Positions 1-11,900 of a stretch of 64,000 nucleotides of DNA are shown here, one piece after another. The stretch comes from Rhizoctonia solani (lineage: Eukaryota > Basidiomycota > Agaricomycetes > Cantharellales > Ceratobasidiaceae). A program made the position numbers and the translations under genes. Within the stretch, counting starts at the first letter, position 1, and each line of letters starts with the position of its first letter. A model generated the notes under the pieces. That model saw only the letters and a list, made by a program, of their open reading frames with translations, was not told the DNA's origin and searched no databases. The stretch is taken from assembly GCF_016906535.1 (NCBI RefSeq), contig NC_057374.1, positions 1,054,001 to 1,118,000 on the forward strand, given 5' to 3'.

Positions 1-589
1 CGCAAGAGATGCCATTGTAGACGCCGCGACAGAGATTCTGGCCGAGGTCGTGCGCATGTAAGTCTACGATAAATTTCTTACAGATCCATCTGACGTGCTT
101 CCAGTTATCCAAGTGTTGACTTTCATACTGCCACTCAAAAACTTGCGGTTGGAACACCAGAAGGCGCGGTGATCGTCTACGATCTTAAAACCGCAACCCG
201 GCTCTACGTCTTAGAGGGACATTCTCGCCGCTTGACTGTTTTGAGCTTCTCACCCGATGGCCGGCGACTAGCCACGGCCAGTCTAGAAGAAAGTGTCGTA
301 ATGGTCTGGAAGGTGGGAGCTAGTTTCACGAGCTGGTTCGCACCAGGGGTTCCCCCTCGTCAGGGACACGGTCATGGGGAGCCATTCAAGCGACTAGATT
401 TCAACGTGGGTGATGAGGGTGAGTCTTCATAATTTATAATTTATACTTTATACTAAATGCTGCATTCCCACCGTATTTTAAGCATATATGACGATTGCGG
501 CAACACTCGAATGGGTTAACTTTACATGGCCTACTGATCGAACGGCGCGGCTGAGCATCCGAGACAGCATGCTCACATTCAATTGCTGA
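1..589 (+). CDS. WDR7/rabconnectin-type WD40 protein, 3' end only
   Basis: Three terminal exons of a gene that starts before the window. The first intron (GTAAGT donor, about 57-113) and the second (GTGAGT donor, about 419-481) keep one reading frame to the TGA at 587-589. The middle exon encodes a WD40 blade: YDLKTATRLYVLEGHS, then SFSPDGRRLATAS and VMVWKV. The stretch before it (RIYPSVDFHTATQKLAVG) resembles the C-terminal propeller of WDR7/WDR72/DMXL-type proteins, which act with the V-ATPase regulator RAVE/rabconnectin at endomembranes. That family assignment rests on a short C-terminal piece; another large WD40 protein is possible. The last 35 or so residues after the blade match nothing I recognise. 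Confidence 0.6.
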
Positions 590-690
590 GTCAGCCTCCT
601 CGTCCCTGTTTAGTGACCTGTGTACTATATTTTAGCGGGCTTTGGCGCTGGTCTGTGCGCCCCCTGAGGGAGTTTAGGGGAGGAGCGAGG

Positions 691-700
691 GTATATAATC
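691..700 (+). promoter_or_regulatory. TATA box and CT-rich leader of the glycine-rich gene
   Basis: A clear TATATAAT at about 692-699 lies roughly 150 bases before the ATG at 846. It is followed by a pyrimidine-rich tract (about 717-800), as in strongly expressed fungal genes. The preceding gene's stop is only about 100 bases upstream, so the promoter is compact. Confidence 0.6.
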
Positions 701-845
701 CCTTCAACGAGTGTTCTTTCTCTCCATCTTGCTTTCGTTCCACCACCCCGCCTATCCTCTTCGTCCCGCATTTACGCGCCCTTTTACTTTTACTTTACAA
801 CATATTAGTCAATCTTCACTCTCTTATTTACACAACCAATACACT

Positions 846-1490
846 ATGATTGCTCTCCGTGTTGCCACTCTCACTACTCTTGTCGTCTTCGTCGCTGCGG
901 CTCCTACTCCTCGTCCTTGGGACGGTGGGGATGCGTATGTATAATCCATTGTATGCGGCCAGTATGTACAGTTAACATTCGAATTCAGTTACACCGGTGT
1001 TGGCGGCCAGGCCTTTGGTGGTTCCGTCTACGGTGGTGAAGGCAAAGGACCTCTTGGCCTTGGTCCCATCAAGGCGCTCAATATTAACTCTGGCAATGCC
1101 GGTGACGGCGGAGCTGCTGATTCTGGCGTTGCCGTTGGTGGAAAGGGAGGCGACAAGTGGGTAGCTCGAGAGGCTAGCATTTCTCTCAGGAATTAACCGC
1201 ATATATCTGTACTTTCTAGAATTACCAAAGGCGGAAAGAAGGGCAGCAAGAAGGGAACTTCTGCCGGTGGCTCTGGGGGCGGAAACGCCTATACCGGTAA
1301 CGGTGGCCAAGCCTCTGGAGGTAACGTTTATGGTGAGAGTGGGATCAGCATTCTCAACATTGGGTCTGGTAAGTATCTATTTGACATTTCGGGGCTGCTG
1401 CTCATGTATTCTATAGGCAACGCTGGGGATGCTGGCTCTGCAACCAGCGGATCGTCATTTGGCGGCGATGCTGGAAAGATGATCAACTAG
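846..1490 (+). CDS. small secreted glycine-rich repeat protein
   Basis: Four exons give about 155 residues. The start MIALRVATLTTLVVFVAAA is a textbook signal peptide, probably cut after the alanines, and is followed by PTPRP. Introns: GTATGT donor near 934, GTGGGT near 1157, GTAAGT near 1371; all join in frame to the TAG at 1488-1490. The mature protein holds two copies of one module: YTGxGGQAxGGxVYG, a short spacer, then LNIxSGNAGDxG. The copies are separated by a lysine-rich linker (KGGKKGSKKG). There are no cysteines in the mature part, unlike many small secreted effectors. The repeat suggests a structural cell-wall or matrix protein. No function is recognised; glycine- and asparagine-rich secreted proteins of this kind are frequent in agaricomycetes. 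Confidence 0.75.
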
Positions 1491-1616
1491 ATGCTTGTAC
1501 TCTGAAAGTTGAACACTGTGGCTACTAGTGTATGGCTGTATTGTAATTGTATTCCTGATTCTATAAATGTTTTTTATATTGTGGTACGGTTGTATCATAC
1601 AGTTTGGACGGAGAAA

Positions 1617-3699
1617 TCATGCGGTAAGGTCGCAGGCGTATGGGCGGACCGCACACCACTCGGGCTGGAGAGCAATGGCACGTACCCCGCGCTGCACCAT
1701 ACGATAACGGATGTCGTGTAAACGGGGCAAAGCCTCGGTAACGTTTCGGTTACCGCCAGTCCAAAACACTTCGGCACCAGCAGCAGCACGGGGCCAGACA
1801 ATAGAATCCAAATTGGAAGGATCAGATTGTTCTGTCCACAAGAGAGATTGTCCTGGAAGAAGATGAGGCCCGACATGGTAAGCCATAGTGTGATACCAAC
1901 TCACCTCCCATCACGAGGCTGGCTTGATCTCCAGTTGTGCCATTTAGTGGATCAAATGAATAGGCCTATAAACCAAATTAGAGGTGAAAACTTCGGACGT
2001 TGGCTGATTGGCTCGCCTTTTGCCATGTCTTGAAAGGATCACACCAACTATTACCCGAGGGGAATGAACCCACCCATCCGCCTGCACCACAATCCAAGTA
2101 GAAGAAGTCCGACGGTGCATGAATCACACGGTATCCCTTGTTAACAACCGAGGCAACGTTGGCGGATGATATCCAAACCAGGGCAATCGTGTCCTGTGGA
2201 AGAGTTACATTGTGATTGAGGATCATTTCTATTGATTCCCTTCGGTTCAATAACCCACGAATAATTTCCAAAACTCATACTCACCTTCCCAGACAACTGG
2301 AGTTCGTCCAGCGTCTCTTATAGCTTTGTGGGTCTGATTCGTGAATACATTTAGCGCACCCTCAAAATCGAGGCCCTGGTTCTGAAGCTGTTTTTGCGTT
2401 TCCTCGTCCTCGGCGTAGCATTTAGCATTGATTTCATCTCCTCCCGAACTAAACAAAGTACCCAGACCCTTGAGCGGGTTTAGGAGGGCAGAGAAGAGAT
2501 CGGCTGTGAACTTTCGAACTTCGGGGTTAGCGAGGCGGAGTTGCCCTGCAGGTGGTTCGTTTGCGTATGTTGCCCACGGTGTCTTGTGCTATGATGTGGA
2601 TTAGTAATGATTATAGACTAAGGATAGGGTAGAGCATCGTACCATACATGCAATATATTCTGGATGCGACTCTCCAATAATAGCGGTGTGTCCCGGTGTG
2701 TCGATTTCAAGCATGACGTCAATTCCGCGCTATTCGTTCATCAGTTGCGAGAGTAGTAAAGAAAGGGCAATAAACATACTTGAGCAGCATAAGTAATAAT
2801 TCCCTTGACATCGGCTTCGCTGTAAATTTGCTTGGACGAATACGCCCCTTTTGCTGCCAGTTCTGGGAACTTGGAGAGAGTAAGGGGGAATGATTGCGAA
2901 TCAACGATATGCCTATAACCTGGTTAGACGCTGGCCACGTTCTATATGAACGAGATGTACCAATGGAACTGGTTGAGCTTCACCCATGACATCGCATCGA
3001 GGGTACGCTTAATATCCGCAACAGGGAAATAGTTGCGCGCAGTATCAAGGTGGAGGCCTCGGTATGGCTATCGACAAGTCAATTACTACTCGACATAGGT
3101 AGTATATTAAAACCTACGTAGGCAGGCTTATCTGTGATCGCATACGGAGCTTCTGCAGTGTAGGTATATGAATCGTAGGTGTACCTATAAAATTACGTCG
3201 CTAAATAACTTAATGGAGTACCATGACATCTGCAACTTACCACATTTGAGTAAACGTTGTCAATCCACGGAACAAGCCCAACGTCGAGTTGGCACTAATA
3301 ACAGCTGCATTCCCATCCGCCGGCACACTCAATGTATATGCCTCGTCGCGCGTACCAAGAGCGGTTATTGCTTCGTCTTGAATTTCTTCCTTTGGAACCA
3401 CCGTTGTATTTTAGTTGCACCGTTTTCAGCTCACGGGCGCTCTTGATACGCGAAGCATCGCCAGAGCCTCGCCCAACGACCAATCTTTCGAGTTTATCGC
3501 CTTTGAGCTCAGCCTTGGCCCTGTCGACAGCATCTTTAAGATCGGAGGGTGCCCCATCGGGGAGCTTAATATCGAACGAAGGAGACAGCCGTAGAGTTGT
3601 TGTCCCAGTACTTAATTGAGCTGGCCTTGGCCATAACGCATACGTCGGGTTAACACTCAAGAGTGTAGCGATGAGTGCAAGTTTTGAGAGAGAGAACAT
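1617..3699 (-). CDS. GH20 beta-N-acetylhexosaminidase
   Basis: Hydrolyses terminal N-acetylhexosamine, typically chitobiose, outside the cell. Nine exons were traced: 3699-3241, 3184-3118, 3067-2961, 2912-2780, 2729-2643, 2588-2285, 2228-2017, 1965-1905 and 1852-1617, about 554 residues. It starts with a signal peptide ([14 protein letters not shown]). Family motifs occur in order: [51 protein letters not shown], the catalytic Asp-Glu pair in SSGGDEIN, and [11 protein letters not shown] near the end. Two oddities: exon 1 needs one base removed near 3397-3401 (at [12 protein letters not shown]) to stay in frame, and the intron after WQK uses a GC donor. All other junctions are phase-consistent. 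Family identity is secure; whether the frame break is real is not. Confidence 0.9.
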
Positions 3700-4143
3700 C
3701 CTGGTCGTCGTTAAGAAATAGAGAGATTGTTTTGAGGAGTTGGGCTAAGTGTCACAAGTCCTTTATACAACTGCCGACTTCGAAGCACGCCAAAATTGGA
3801 TCCAGATGCGAAGGGTAAGTTTGATGTAATTCCATCTTGCACAACAGAGGCGGGGTTCTCGGTGGACGAGCATGTCTTCGGGCAGGGTAAGAAAAGAGAC
3901 ACGAGGGACCACAGGTAAAAAATTATACAACGTTGATCCCTGTGCCGTCGCTTAACCATCACCCATCAACATGTGGTACAGTTACTTGGCTCGCCCACAT
4001 CCATCTGACCATCTGCCCCAAACTTAAAGGAGTCCAGATAAACAGATAATGGCCAGCCAGAGTCGCAACCAGGAAATTAACAGTCAGGATACATACACCA
4101 CCTGGGGATTTACACCAATCATGGGACTAAGACTCGATCTCGT
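3700..4143. other. intergenic, hexosaminidase promoter
   Basis: Lies between the start of the hexosaminidase gene and the stop of the epsin gene, both on the minus strand. It should hold the hexosaminidase promoter and the epsin 3' UTR. No conserved reading frame and no clear TATA box were seen. Confidence 0.5.
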
Positions 4144-6134
4144 TCAGAAAAGCAAATCGCCTCCCCCGCCACTCGCAGCGCCCCCACTTCCAGACGAAAA
4201 GTTTCCAAACCCACTCGTATTGGAAGCCTGGCCTCCACCGCCCCATATCTTCGCTTGGGCCTTTTCTCGTTCCAGGTCCTTAATGGACTTTCCTGTGCTG
4301 GCGCTTGTGTTCGCCACAGGCTTGGCAGTTGAAGAAGACCCCAGGGACATATTCCATAAGTCGTCAAAATTAGCGGACGACTTGGAAGCGTTCCCACCAG
4401 CAGTGCTCGTCACGCCCGGGGCCTTGATTTGGGATCCAGGCGTGCTGGCAGTAGGGGACATAACGGGAGCGCTTGCGAAATAGTTTGGGCCGGAGGACAT
4501 GGTAGGTTGCATGGCTGGACGGGAAGCAGTACCTCCAAAACCTGCAGGAGACATGGGCTGTGATGTGCTTCCAAATGACATTGTAGTTGGGGATTGTGTG
4601 GCGCCGAAGCTTGGTGCAGGCCCGCCAAATATAGGTTTTGCTTGAACGGGGCTAAATGTATTGGCCGGAGCCGGGGCGGCAGGAGTCGAATCAAGCATAT
4701 CAAACAAGCCAGCCGATTTCGGCGCTGTAGGTACTGGGGCTGCAGCTGGAACCTGTGGCGCGGGCGCAGATACAACAGATGCGCTCGAAAATTCACCAAA
4801 GTCATCTACATGATACTTTGTAAGGCTATATGCAATACGTAATTCCAATGATACATACCGTCGAACGAGGCTGCCGCAGTTGAAGATTGGGTCAAAGCAG
4901 GCGCAACAGCGGCAGCAGATGGAGCGGGAATAGGTTCGTCATCATCAAAATCAAGAAGATTGACTGCAGGTGCCGGAGCTTTTGGTGCAGGTGGAGCAGG
5001 TGGAGCAGGTGCGGGTGCCGTGGTGGCCCTGCTCGTAGTAGTATTCATCGAAGCACTTCGGGATGGTGTGGTTGTAGTCGAGCGCCTTGGTGCATCCTCC
5101 CAGTCACCCGCATCATATTCATCGTATTGTCGTTCTCGACTGCTCCCTCCACCACCATAGCCAGAAGAGCCACCCCCTCTGGAGCCGTACTCTAGGCCAC
5201 AAGTGTTAGAATAAACAGAGTACAAACCCCAATGCACGTACCACGATCGTAGCTGCTTCCGCCTCCTCCCCGCTCCCACCTCCACTCTCACCCCCACCTC
5301 CACCTCCGCCATATCCTAGACTTTCGCTTCCAAATCCGCCGTATCTTCCCCCGCCAGAAGAGAACGATAGACCGTCGCTGCCAGTACCGGTATATTTGTT
5401 CCTGTTCGTCTTGGCCTTGCGCCTCTCGGACCGAATCTTCTCTACATCCGATAATAACTCTGCGATCTCCTTTGCTCGGTTACGAACATTAATACCCTGA
5501 TCCTTAGCCTTGTCATCGATATAATGGAAGTTGCGTAGCATTTTGATCATGCTAATGTGTGATCGCGCATCGTCAATGACACGCTCCGAACCGTGCTTTA
5601 TGAGGTATTCAAGGAGCTGTAGGGCTTTGTAGATCTGACGCCATTGGGTGGCTTCTTTTTCCATGAATCGCGAATAAATGCATGGCATAATTTCGTTGAA
5701 ATGCTGGCTGTGAGACACGTCATGGCGCCGCAAGATGTTCGATAGTGTCCCATACTCACAAGTTAAATGTGCTGATATATAGCAAGTTAGACTACGAGAA
5801 TATGATGGTCTAAAACTACTTACCCTTGTGCTATTTCCTGCATAAGGGTGGAACTCGCTCCCCTGAGGGCACGTCAGCTCCGATATACGCGGATAAAGTA
5901 ACAATCTCACATACCAAGCATCATCGTTCGTCGCCTCTCTGACCTTTGCCTCCATCTCTGGCACGTTAAGTACCATATTCTTAGCCTATTATTTTCGCAA
6001 AACCTTGTAAGTGTATACGGAAATTCGGACCAAAAGAGGTTGTGTCTAACCTGGTTGTACATGCTTTTAATGTCATACATTGTTATTTGGGAAAGTTGGT
6101 TCCCAAGTGATTCTAAGCGGTCCATTGCGGGCAA
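4144..6134 (-). CDS. epsin-type ENTH-domain clathrin adaptor (CLINT1/Ent3-like)
   Basis: Membrane-bending and cargo adaptor at the trans-Golgi/endosome. The N-terminal ENTH domain (roughly residues 15-165) contains KVREATNDDAW, SSTLMQEIAQ, QWRQIYKALQLLEYLIKHGS and KDQGINVRNRAKEI, closest to the epsinR/CLINT1/Ent3 branch. A glycine-rich stretch, then an unstructured tail, follow with trafficking motifs: a clathrin-box-like NLLDFDDDE, a gamma-ear-like DDFGEF, and a terminal DLLF. Introns follow YNQ, DDAW, IAQ, the glycine stretch and AASFD. The start at 6134 (MPAMDRL) or 6125 (MDRL) is undecided. Two features are odd: an optional 48 nt in-frame intron inside ENTH, and a glycine tract near 5255-5310 where a one-base shift would give SSYDR before EYGSRGGG instead of an unlikely EEAEAATIV. 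Confidence 0.88.
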
Positions 6135-6184
6135 AATCTAGTCGAGAGGGCGAGTCAAGTGTCAAATCGTAGCAATGATGGCGT

Positions 6185-7637
6185 TGGGTGAGGGCCAAGG
6201 GACAGCCCATGACCAATCCTAATGACCAATATGGTGACTAATATTTTGATGAGTCACATACTCCACATGCACAGCAATGAGTCATCCAGGATGACAAGGG
6301 AATGTAATTCCCAAATATGGAAGTCTGATACATAGTAACAAACAATGGTGTCTGCAGTATATAAGAACCCAGCCCCACCCCAATTGCTTGTTCATCCCAA
6401 CCACAACTGAATCCACTTCCACTATGAATACCTACTCAAGTAAGAGAGTCACCTCCACTGTTACTATATCATTGACTGATGAGGATCATATAGAGAAGTC
6501 TCAGCCTCCTCCACTCAAGGTGCATCTGGTGGACACTCCCCCTCAGATCACATGGAGTCCCTTGTCAAAGGGCATTTTATCTCATGGGCACATCAGATGC
6601 AAGCAACCCACCTAACCAGCCACAGGATCTTCAACATAGGACAGCCACAAACTATTATGAAGAGGTCCTGGAAGATAGCAAAGTCATGAACAATTATTTG
6701 GAGCAAATAGGAACATATATAGCTCAGACAGTGTATGGCTATACAGGTCAGTCAGATTGCTATATTTTAATGTTGTGTATTAACTGTATTTTACAGATGG
6801 ACCATATTTCATGGACTCATTGCCAGATGGGTACAAACTTTACCGTCCACCATTCTCAACCAGAAAATGCAAAGAAACCAAGGTCTGATTTATACTTATA
6901 TGGTAATACACCTTCCATATGGTACCTTGAATTGTTACTCATAAATACCTTAGGTCCAAAGGATAAAGAATTCCGCTCCTGTAATGAATTCATGATGCAT
7001 GGAGTGTGGCTTATGGGAGGTGGCCCTCACAATTCCAATTATGCAAATGCAAATACTGTGGTACAATCAAATCACAGATCCTCATCAATAGGCTTCATGG
7101 GCTCCCAGGTATACGTCAAGTAAAGAAGACAAGCCACCAACAGCCCCTGAAGTAGATCCTAGCCTTTCTTTTCTTTCTTTTGTCCATGCCCCAACCCCTT
7201 ATGACTAATTTTCCTTCCTCCCATCCCTGCTTGCACTTGATTTATCAATGGACAGGCTCTCTTAATTTTCCTTTATCCTACTGCCTTATGTATCCCCCAA
7301 TTTTTAGCTTCTGTATGCTTGCCTTGGTTATATATCATTTTAATTTTGGTTTGGTAATATTTTATACCTTTGGGTGTGTGAATACAACATGGCAATATGG
7401 CCCAATTCAAGATAGGGCCTTGTTTACCAAACACTGGTATAAAAGACCCAATCTAACAAAGTCAACCAGGTCAGTAATTGGAGGGGTAAAAGCAATGTTA
7501 GATGCCATATCAGCAGAAGTAAAATTTATAATAACCTGAAAACATACTCTTCAACTCAAATTGAACAATTGTGACTAAAAGCAAGAGTTGAGTTGTTGAG
7601 CTGTGTTGCCTTGAATAAAGGGGCAATGCTGTGCCTC
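6185..7637. repeat. CpG-depleted island, probable methylated repeat copy
   Basis: By eye I count only about three CG dinucleotides (near 6844, 6973 and 7113) in about 1.45 kb, while both flanks carry many. TG and CA steps are abundant. This is the mark left by long-term cytosine methylation and deamination at CpG, or a related repeat-silencing process. The edges are sharp: CG reappears at about 7637 and just before 6185. The island holds the broken Clr2-like gene listed separately. Confidence 0.75.
6424..7155 (+). pseudogene. decayed Clr2-like transcription-silencing factor gene
   Basis: A TATATAAG at about 6357-6365 precedes an ATG at 6424. Pieces in three frames spell a Clr2-type domain: NYYEEVLEDS, YLEQIGTYIAQTVYG, DGPYFMDSLPDGYKLYRPPF, RSDLYLYG, KEFRSCNEFMMHGVWLMGGG, and a C-terminal LCKCKYCGTIKSQ with the Cys-x-Cys-x-x-Cys cluster. 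Two plausible introns remain (GTCAGT near 6747, GTAATA near 6902). At least three frame changes interrupt the coding: near 6580, near 6876-6882 and near 7040. In fission yeast Clr2 is part of the SHREC histone deacetylase complex; agaricomycetes carry many Clr2-domain genes. The family call comes from the motif order and could be confirmed only by a profile search. The product is not expected to be functional. Confidence 0.65.
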
Positions 7638-8918
7638 TTCGAGAGCTCTTGGTTTGTAGCCACCGGATATCCAGTCTTGGGTCACAGTGTGTCAAAACAC
7701 TTTCGTACAGCTTCTGACGCTTGATCAATCTAACGTTGAACTACGCTCATACTTGTAACTAGAGCGCTTTTAAGTAAGTCGCTCAAGCTTCAAAGTATCG
7801 ATTGATACCCGCACATGTTCTTGAACACACGTACCATAACCCACAACCTCGCCTCCCGTTCCGTTCGAGTCCAGCCCTTTGTGTGTTACGACACTTTTGT
7901 TGGACAACGCCCATGTGGCCCGATATACACAAAACCTAGAGGTATCCGAGAACAAACAAGAACAAGGTAAAAACAAGTATTCGTCATGGCGTTGGGACCG
8001 TAAAAGTATCGCCCAAAGTGTCGTTCCCCCAAAATGACGACCGTAAGCATAACCCACCCGCTTCTCAGTCCTCGGGTGGGCTGGTGGTGGAGTGAAATGA
8101 GATCCCGTCCTGGCGCTTGTCGCAATCTCGTCCGCGACCTTGTTCCTGAATGTTCACCCACATGCCAACCAAGGACGATACAACATGGGGGACCGAGACG
8201 TGAGCGAGAGGGGCCGTGGCCCGTAAATCACATTCCGCCGACTGTATCTATTGCCCCACGAATATGCGTCGGGCAGACGATCATCGCCGGTTGAGACAGA
8301 CAGGTTTAGTCCTGCCGCGATTTGGATTCGGCAGTTTCCCTTGGCCCCCCCTCCCTCCCTCGATCACCCGCGGCAAGTGATTCATGGGTCGTTGGACATT
8401 TTAATGGGTACATCGGTATATATTAGCTTCGTTCGGATCACACGTACATCTCAGCCTCATTCCAGGGGGAGTTCGTAAGTGAACCTTGAGAATGCTAGAT
8501 GGGGAATAAGCTCAAGCGTTGAAAAAAGCAACTCGTATTCTAGTGCGCATTGATGTGTGGACCTATTCGCGAAGAGGTATATTGATCCAGAAGTTTGTAA
8601 TTGTAGTGATACAGAGCTTGGTTCGGGATTTCAACAACCAAGAAACAAATTAACTATGTAATCTGAGCAAGTGAATAGAAACAGTGATGTTACGAAAAAC
8701 AATATGTGCGGCGAATAAACAACATTGATGGACAGTCGACAGAGCCGGCCATACACCAAGTAGGCTGTGAACCGAAACGCGACGAAGAGACAGACGAGAA
8801 GTAGACATAGTGAGACATGTGTGCGACATAGAGGACATCATAGGTAACAGCGAATCGAAAGAAAGAAACTAAACCTTGAAAGATCCAATTCAAAAAAATC
8901 ATAAATCATCTATTCCCA
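7638..8918. other. intergenic, no gene seen
   Basis: About 1.3 kb of normal base composition between the CpG-poor island and the 3' end of the HMG-box gene. Open frames here are short, overlap on both strands and show no family motif. No RNA gene was recognised. Confidence 0.5.
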
Positions 8919-11900
8919 TCACTCGTTAACTTGGCCGAGGATTTTCCAGTTGCTGTCGTACCCGCCGAGCGTGATGTTATCGGCGCCCTGAGAGTACGCG
9001 GCAAGATCGTCTTCGCCTCCCATGGCGTTCTCATGGATGATGTCTCCGAGTGGCAACGAACTCGAGTAAGGGGGCAACGACTTGGTCTGCTGGGCCTGGT
9101 AGACGGCGGAGACATTACGACCCTCGCTTCCCGCACACGATGCGTTATTCAACTGGGGGAACCCAACATCGTCCCCAAACGGCTCGAACATGTCGCTCTC
9201 TTCGTCGATCCCGGTGTTGGGAGACGACTCGATCGGGGTGTGCGGAACGCTCCGGTCGTTGTTGATCGGGCCAGACCAAGTCGACTCGTGCACCCGGACA
9301 TCAGGAACGCCATAGTGGTTGTTGGGCTGTTGAGAATAATGGGGATGCGAATAATCCGCCTCGGGTGTATGCGGGGCATGCGAGTATCCATTTGCGGCCG
9401 GAGACACTGCCGCGGTGGGAGGTTGCCAGTTGCCGTGGGCCATCGGCATCCTCTGGTTCTGCGCAAGGATAGCACCAAACGGCGACGGGTCCATGTTCGG
9501 GAACATATCAACATCACTGGGACCAGATGCAGGAGGGAACTGGTACGACTGATCGGGGCCGGCCGTCGGAGGAAGATGCTGGCCCGTGAGACCGTCGCTC
9601 GAAGGCCCGTACGCCGAGTTGGGGTTATTATTGGTCGTCTGGAAGCTAAAGTTTCCAAAGTCGATCCTGGGCTCGCCTGCATCATCAAGATGCGAGGTCG
9701 AATTCTACAATCGCGCAATTAGGTAAGTTTACGTCCCTACGAGAATCACCGAAAATCAAGCATACCATTCCATTCGAGTACCATGTGGTGTTCGGACCAG
9801 CGTGGGGTGCCTGCGCGCTCATTCGACGCTCCTGGGGTGCCCACAGCATCGCACTTGGTCGGCGGCTCCACCCGTTAAGACCAAGGCCGAGGGATTGGCC
9901 GGCAACTGATGGACGGCGGACGTCGCCCATGCCCATATCGTCATTCCATTGCACCTGCGACGGCCTGCGCTCCAGTTCCATCGAGAATACGACCGAGGGA
10001 CGACGCGTGCCTGGTTCCCAGCCATTACCATTACGAGATGTAAATTGCTGAGCGGGCGCTGCATACAAGCTTGGGGGAGGAACGCTTGAAGATCGACGGC
10101 GCGGAACGGCAAACCCTTGATTGTGCTGAGGCTGAGGATGATGTAACGACAGGGGCGCTGTCGCGGGACCAGGCGCATTCATCAGGTGAGAAGATTGGGC
10201 CATGTCGTCGATGATGAGATGCGGCGCGTGAGGCTGGGTAGGCGAGACATAGTCGTTGTACACCGGCACAGCTGGAACAGTCGGGAGGGACGGGATCGAC
10301 ATGTTCCCGGCTGCAGGAGGAGGACACGAGGACGGACGACGGCCCATGTTGACCGCATCCGGAGCTGGAGCCGAGGCCCAAGGATTGGTCCATGTGGGAG
10401 CAGCCTCGGGAGCAGGAGGGGGCGGCATGCTCGCCCCGCCAGGAGGAGTGTATGCATTGCGGGGGACACGAGAGAATGGGCCGCTTGGGTTCGAGGGTCC
10501 GGGCGCGTTACGCCTCTTCTCGGCAGCTTGGGCATCGGCCTGAGCATGCATAGCAAGAACACCTTCCCTGAGGTTGGCAGCGCTGGCCTGAGCTGCCAAC
10601 GCACGCTCGCGCTCTTTCCGTTCGCGCTCGAGCCTCTTCAATTTCTTAGCCGAGTGGGCATGAGCGTATGGGTCGGGGCGAATACCAAGTCGGGCGGCCT
10701 CTTCTTTTTCCTTCTTGATCTGGGTGGCAATTTCCTTGTCGAAATGTTCCAATTGCCGGGACATCTCAGAACCTCGACGGCCCTCGGCGAGCAAGGCGGC
10801 GGCCAGGGCACAGCGGCGAGCGACGATGTCCTGGTCCTTCTTTTGGCGGCGTCGAGCGGGGGGCTCCTTCCGAGTCTATAAACAGACTATTAGAGTTTGG
10901 ACCATAACCTTGAATGGCGATCTTACTTTGGGGGCATATTTATAACCAGGATTGGCCAGCCGGTGTTGTTCTTTTTCCAAGTCGGCCATCCTCTGGTATT
11001 TGAGCTTCTCGGCAGGCGGGAGCTTTCTCCATAGAATACCACAGATTGTTGAATATTGCCATGGTCTTTCTGTAGGATAAAAATCGATTTAGATGCGGAT
11101 ATTTAGTCAACAAATGATCAACTTGCCTCCATGTTTTCAGTGATCTGGCCCTCCTTGATCATTGTGCTCCGGAAAATGATAAAGGCATTGCGAGGACGGA
11201 GGATGTGACCGGCGCTCATCTTGCGAGCATGGCTCTTGGGCTTGACGGCCTGAGTAACGGCCCTGGCATGGGCCACGCTGGTGCCTGCAGAGCCAATGCC
11301 AAAGTCATCGGATGCGTCGGGATCGGATGCACGGCGGCGACTGCTGGTGCTGCTCTTGCGGCTGGGACCAGCCCCTCCGTCAATGTCCTCTGGATCGGCA
11401 CCTTCATAGGCCTCCCGCTCCATTGCTTCTCGATGCGCCACATTGGCAGGATGTCCTGGGGTATAGGGTTGGGGTGCGCTCGCATAGTCGTGGGGCGTGA
11501 TGGCCGTGGACCAGGAGTAAGCATCGAACCTGAGCTGGTGTGCTCGAGGTCCCCGTGGGCTCGGTCTCTCCCAGAGTGTGCAGAGGCACAGATACAGGCG
11601 AGCGAGAGGGCGATAGAGGCAGAGGAGAGGCTGTTGACGCGGGGGAAATGGCAGAGAACGGATCGTATACTTGCGACAAAGGATCGACAGTAATAAATGG
11701 GCTATGGTCTACCTGAAACGACACGCTCTTCCGACTCGACGGAATATCTGTGGGCGGTGGAGGTGTATTTGGTTGGGGCAATGGAGCAGCGACAGTGGAA
11801 TGGGCAGAGTCGGTAGAGTCGGGTGGGATCGCACGAGGATTGTCGGTTTGCACATCAGTTCCAGACCATAGTTGTGCATTGAACAAAACAGGCGAGGAAG

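Noticed and set aside
8931..10881. Long plus-strand open frames (8931-9722, 10186-10881) opposite the HMG-box gene
   Set aside because: They are antisense shadows of a GC-rich coding exon; the minus-strand frame has the HMG box and matching introns.
11070..11130. GC donor (GAG|GCAAGT) in the HMG-box intron
   Set aside because: That donor gives the wrong phase; a GTTGAT donor five bases further on keeps the HMG box in frame.
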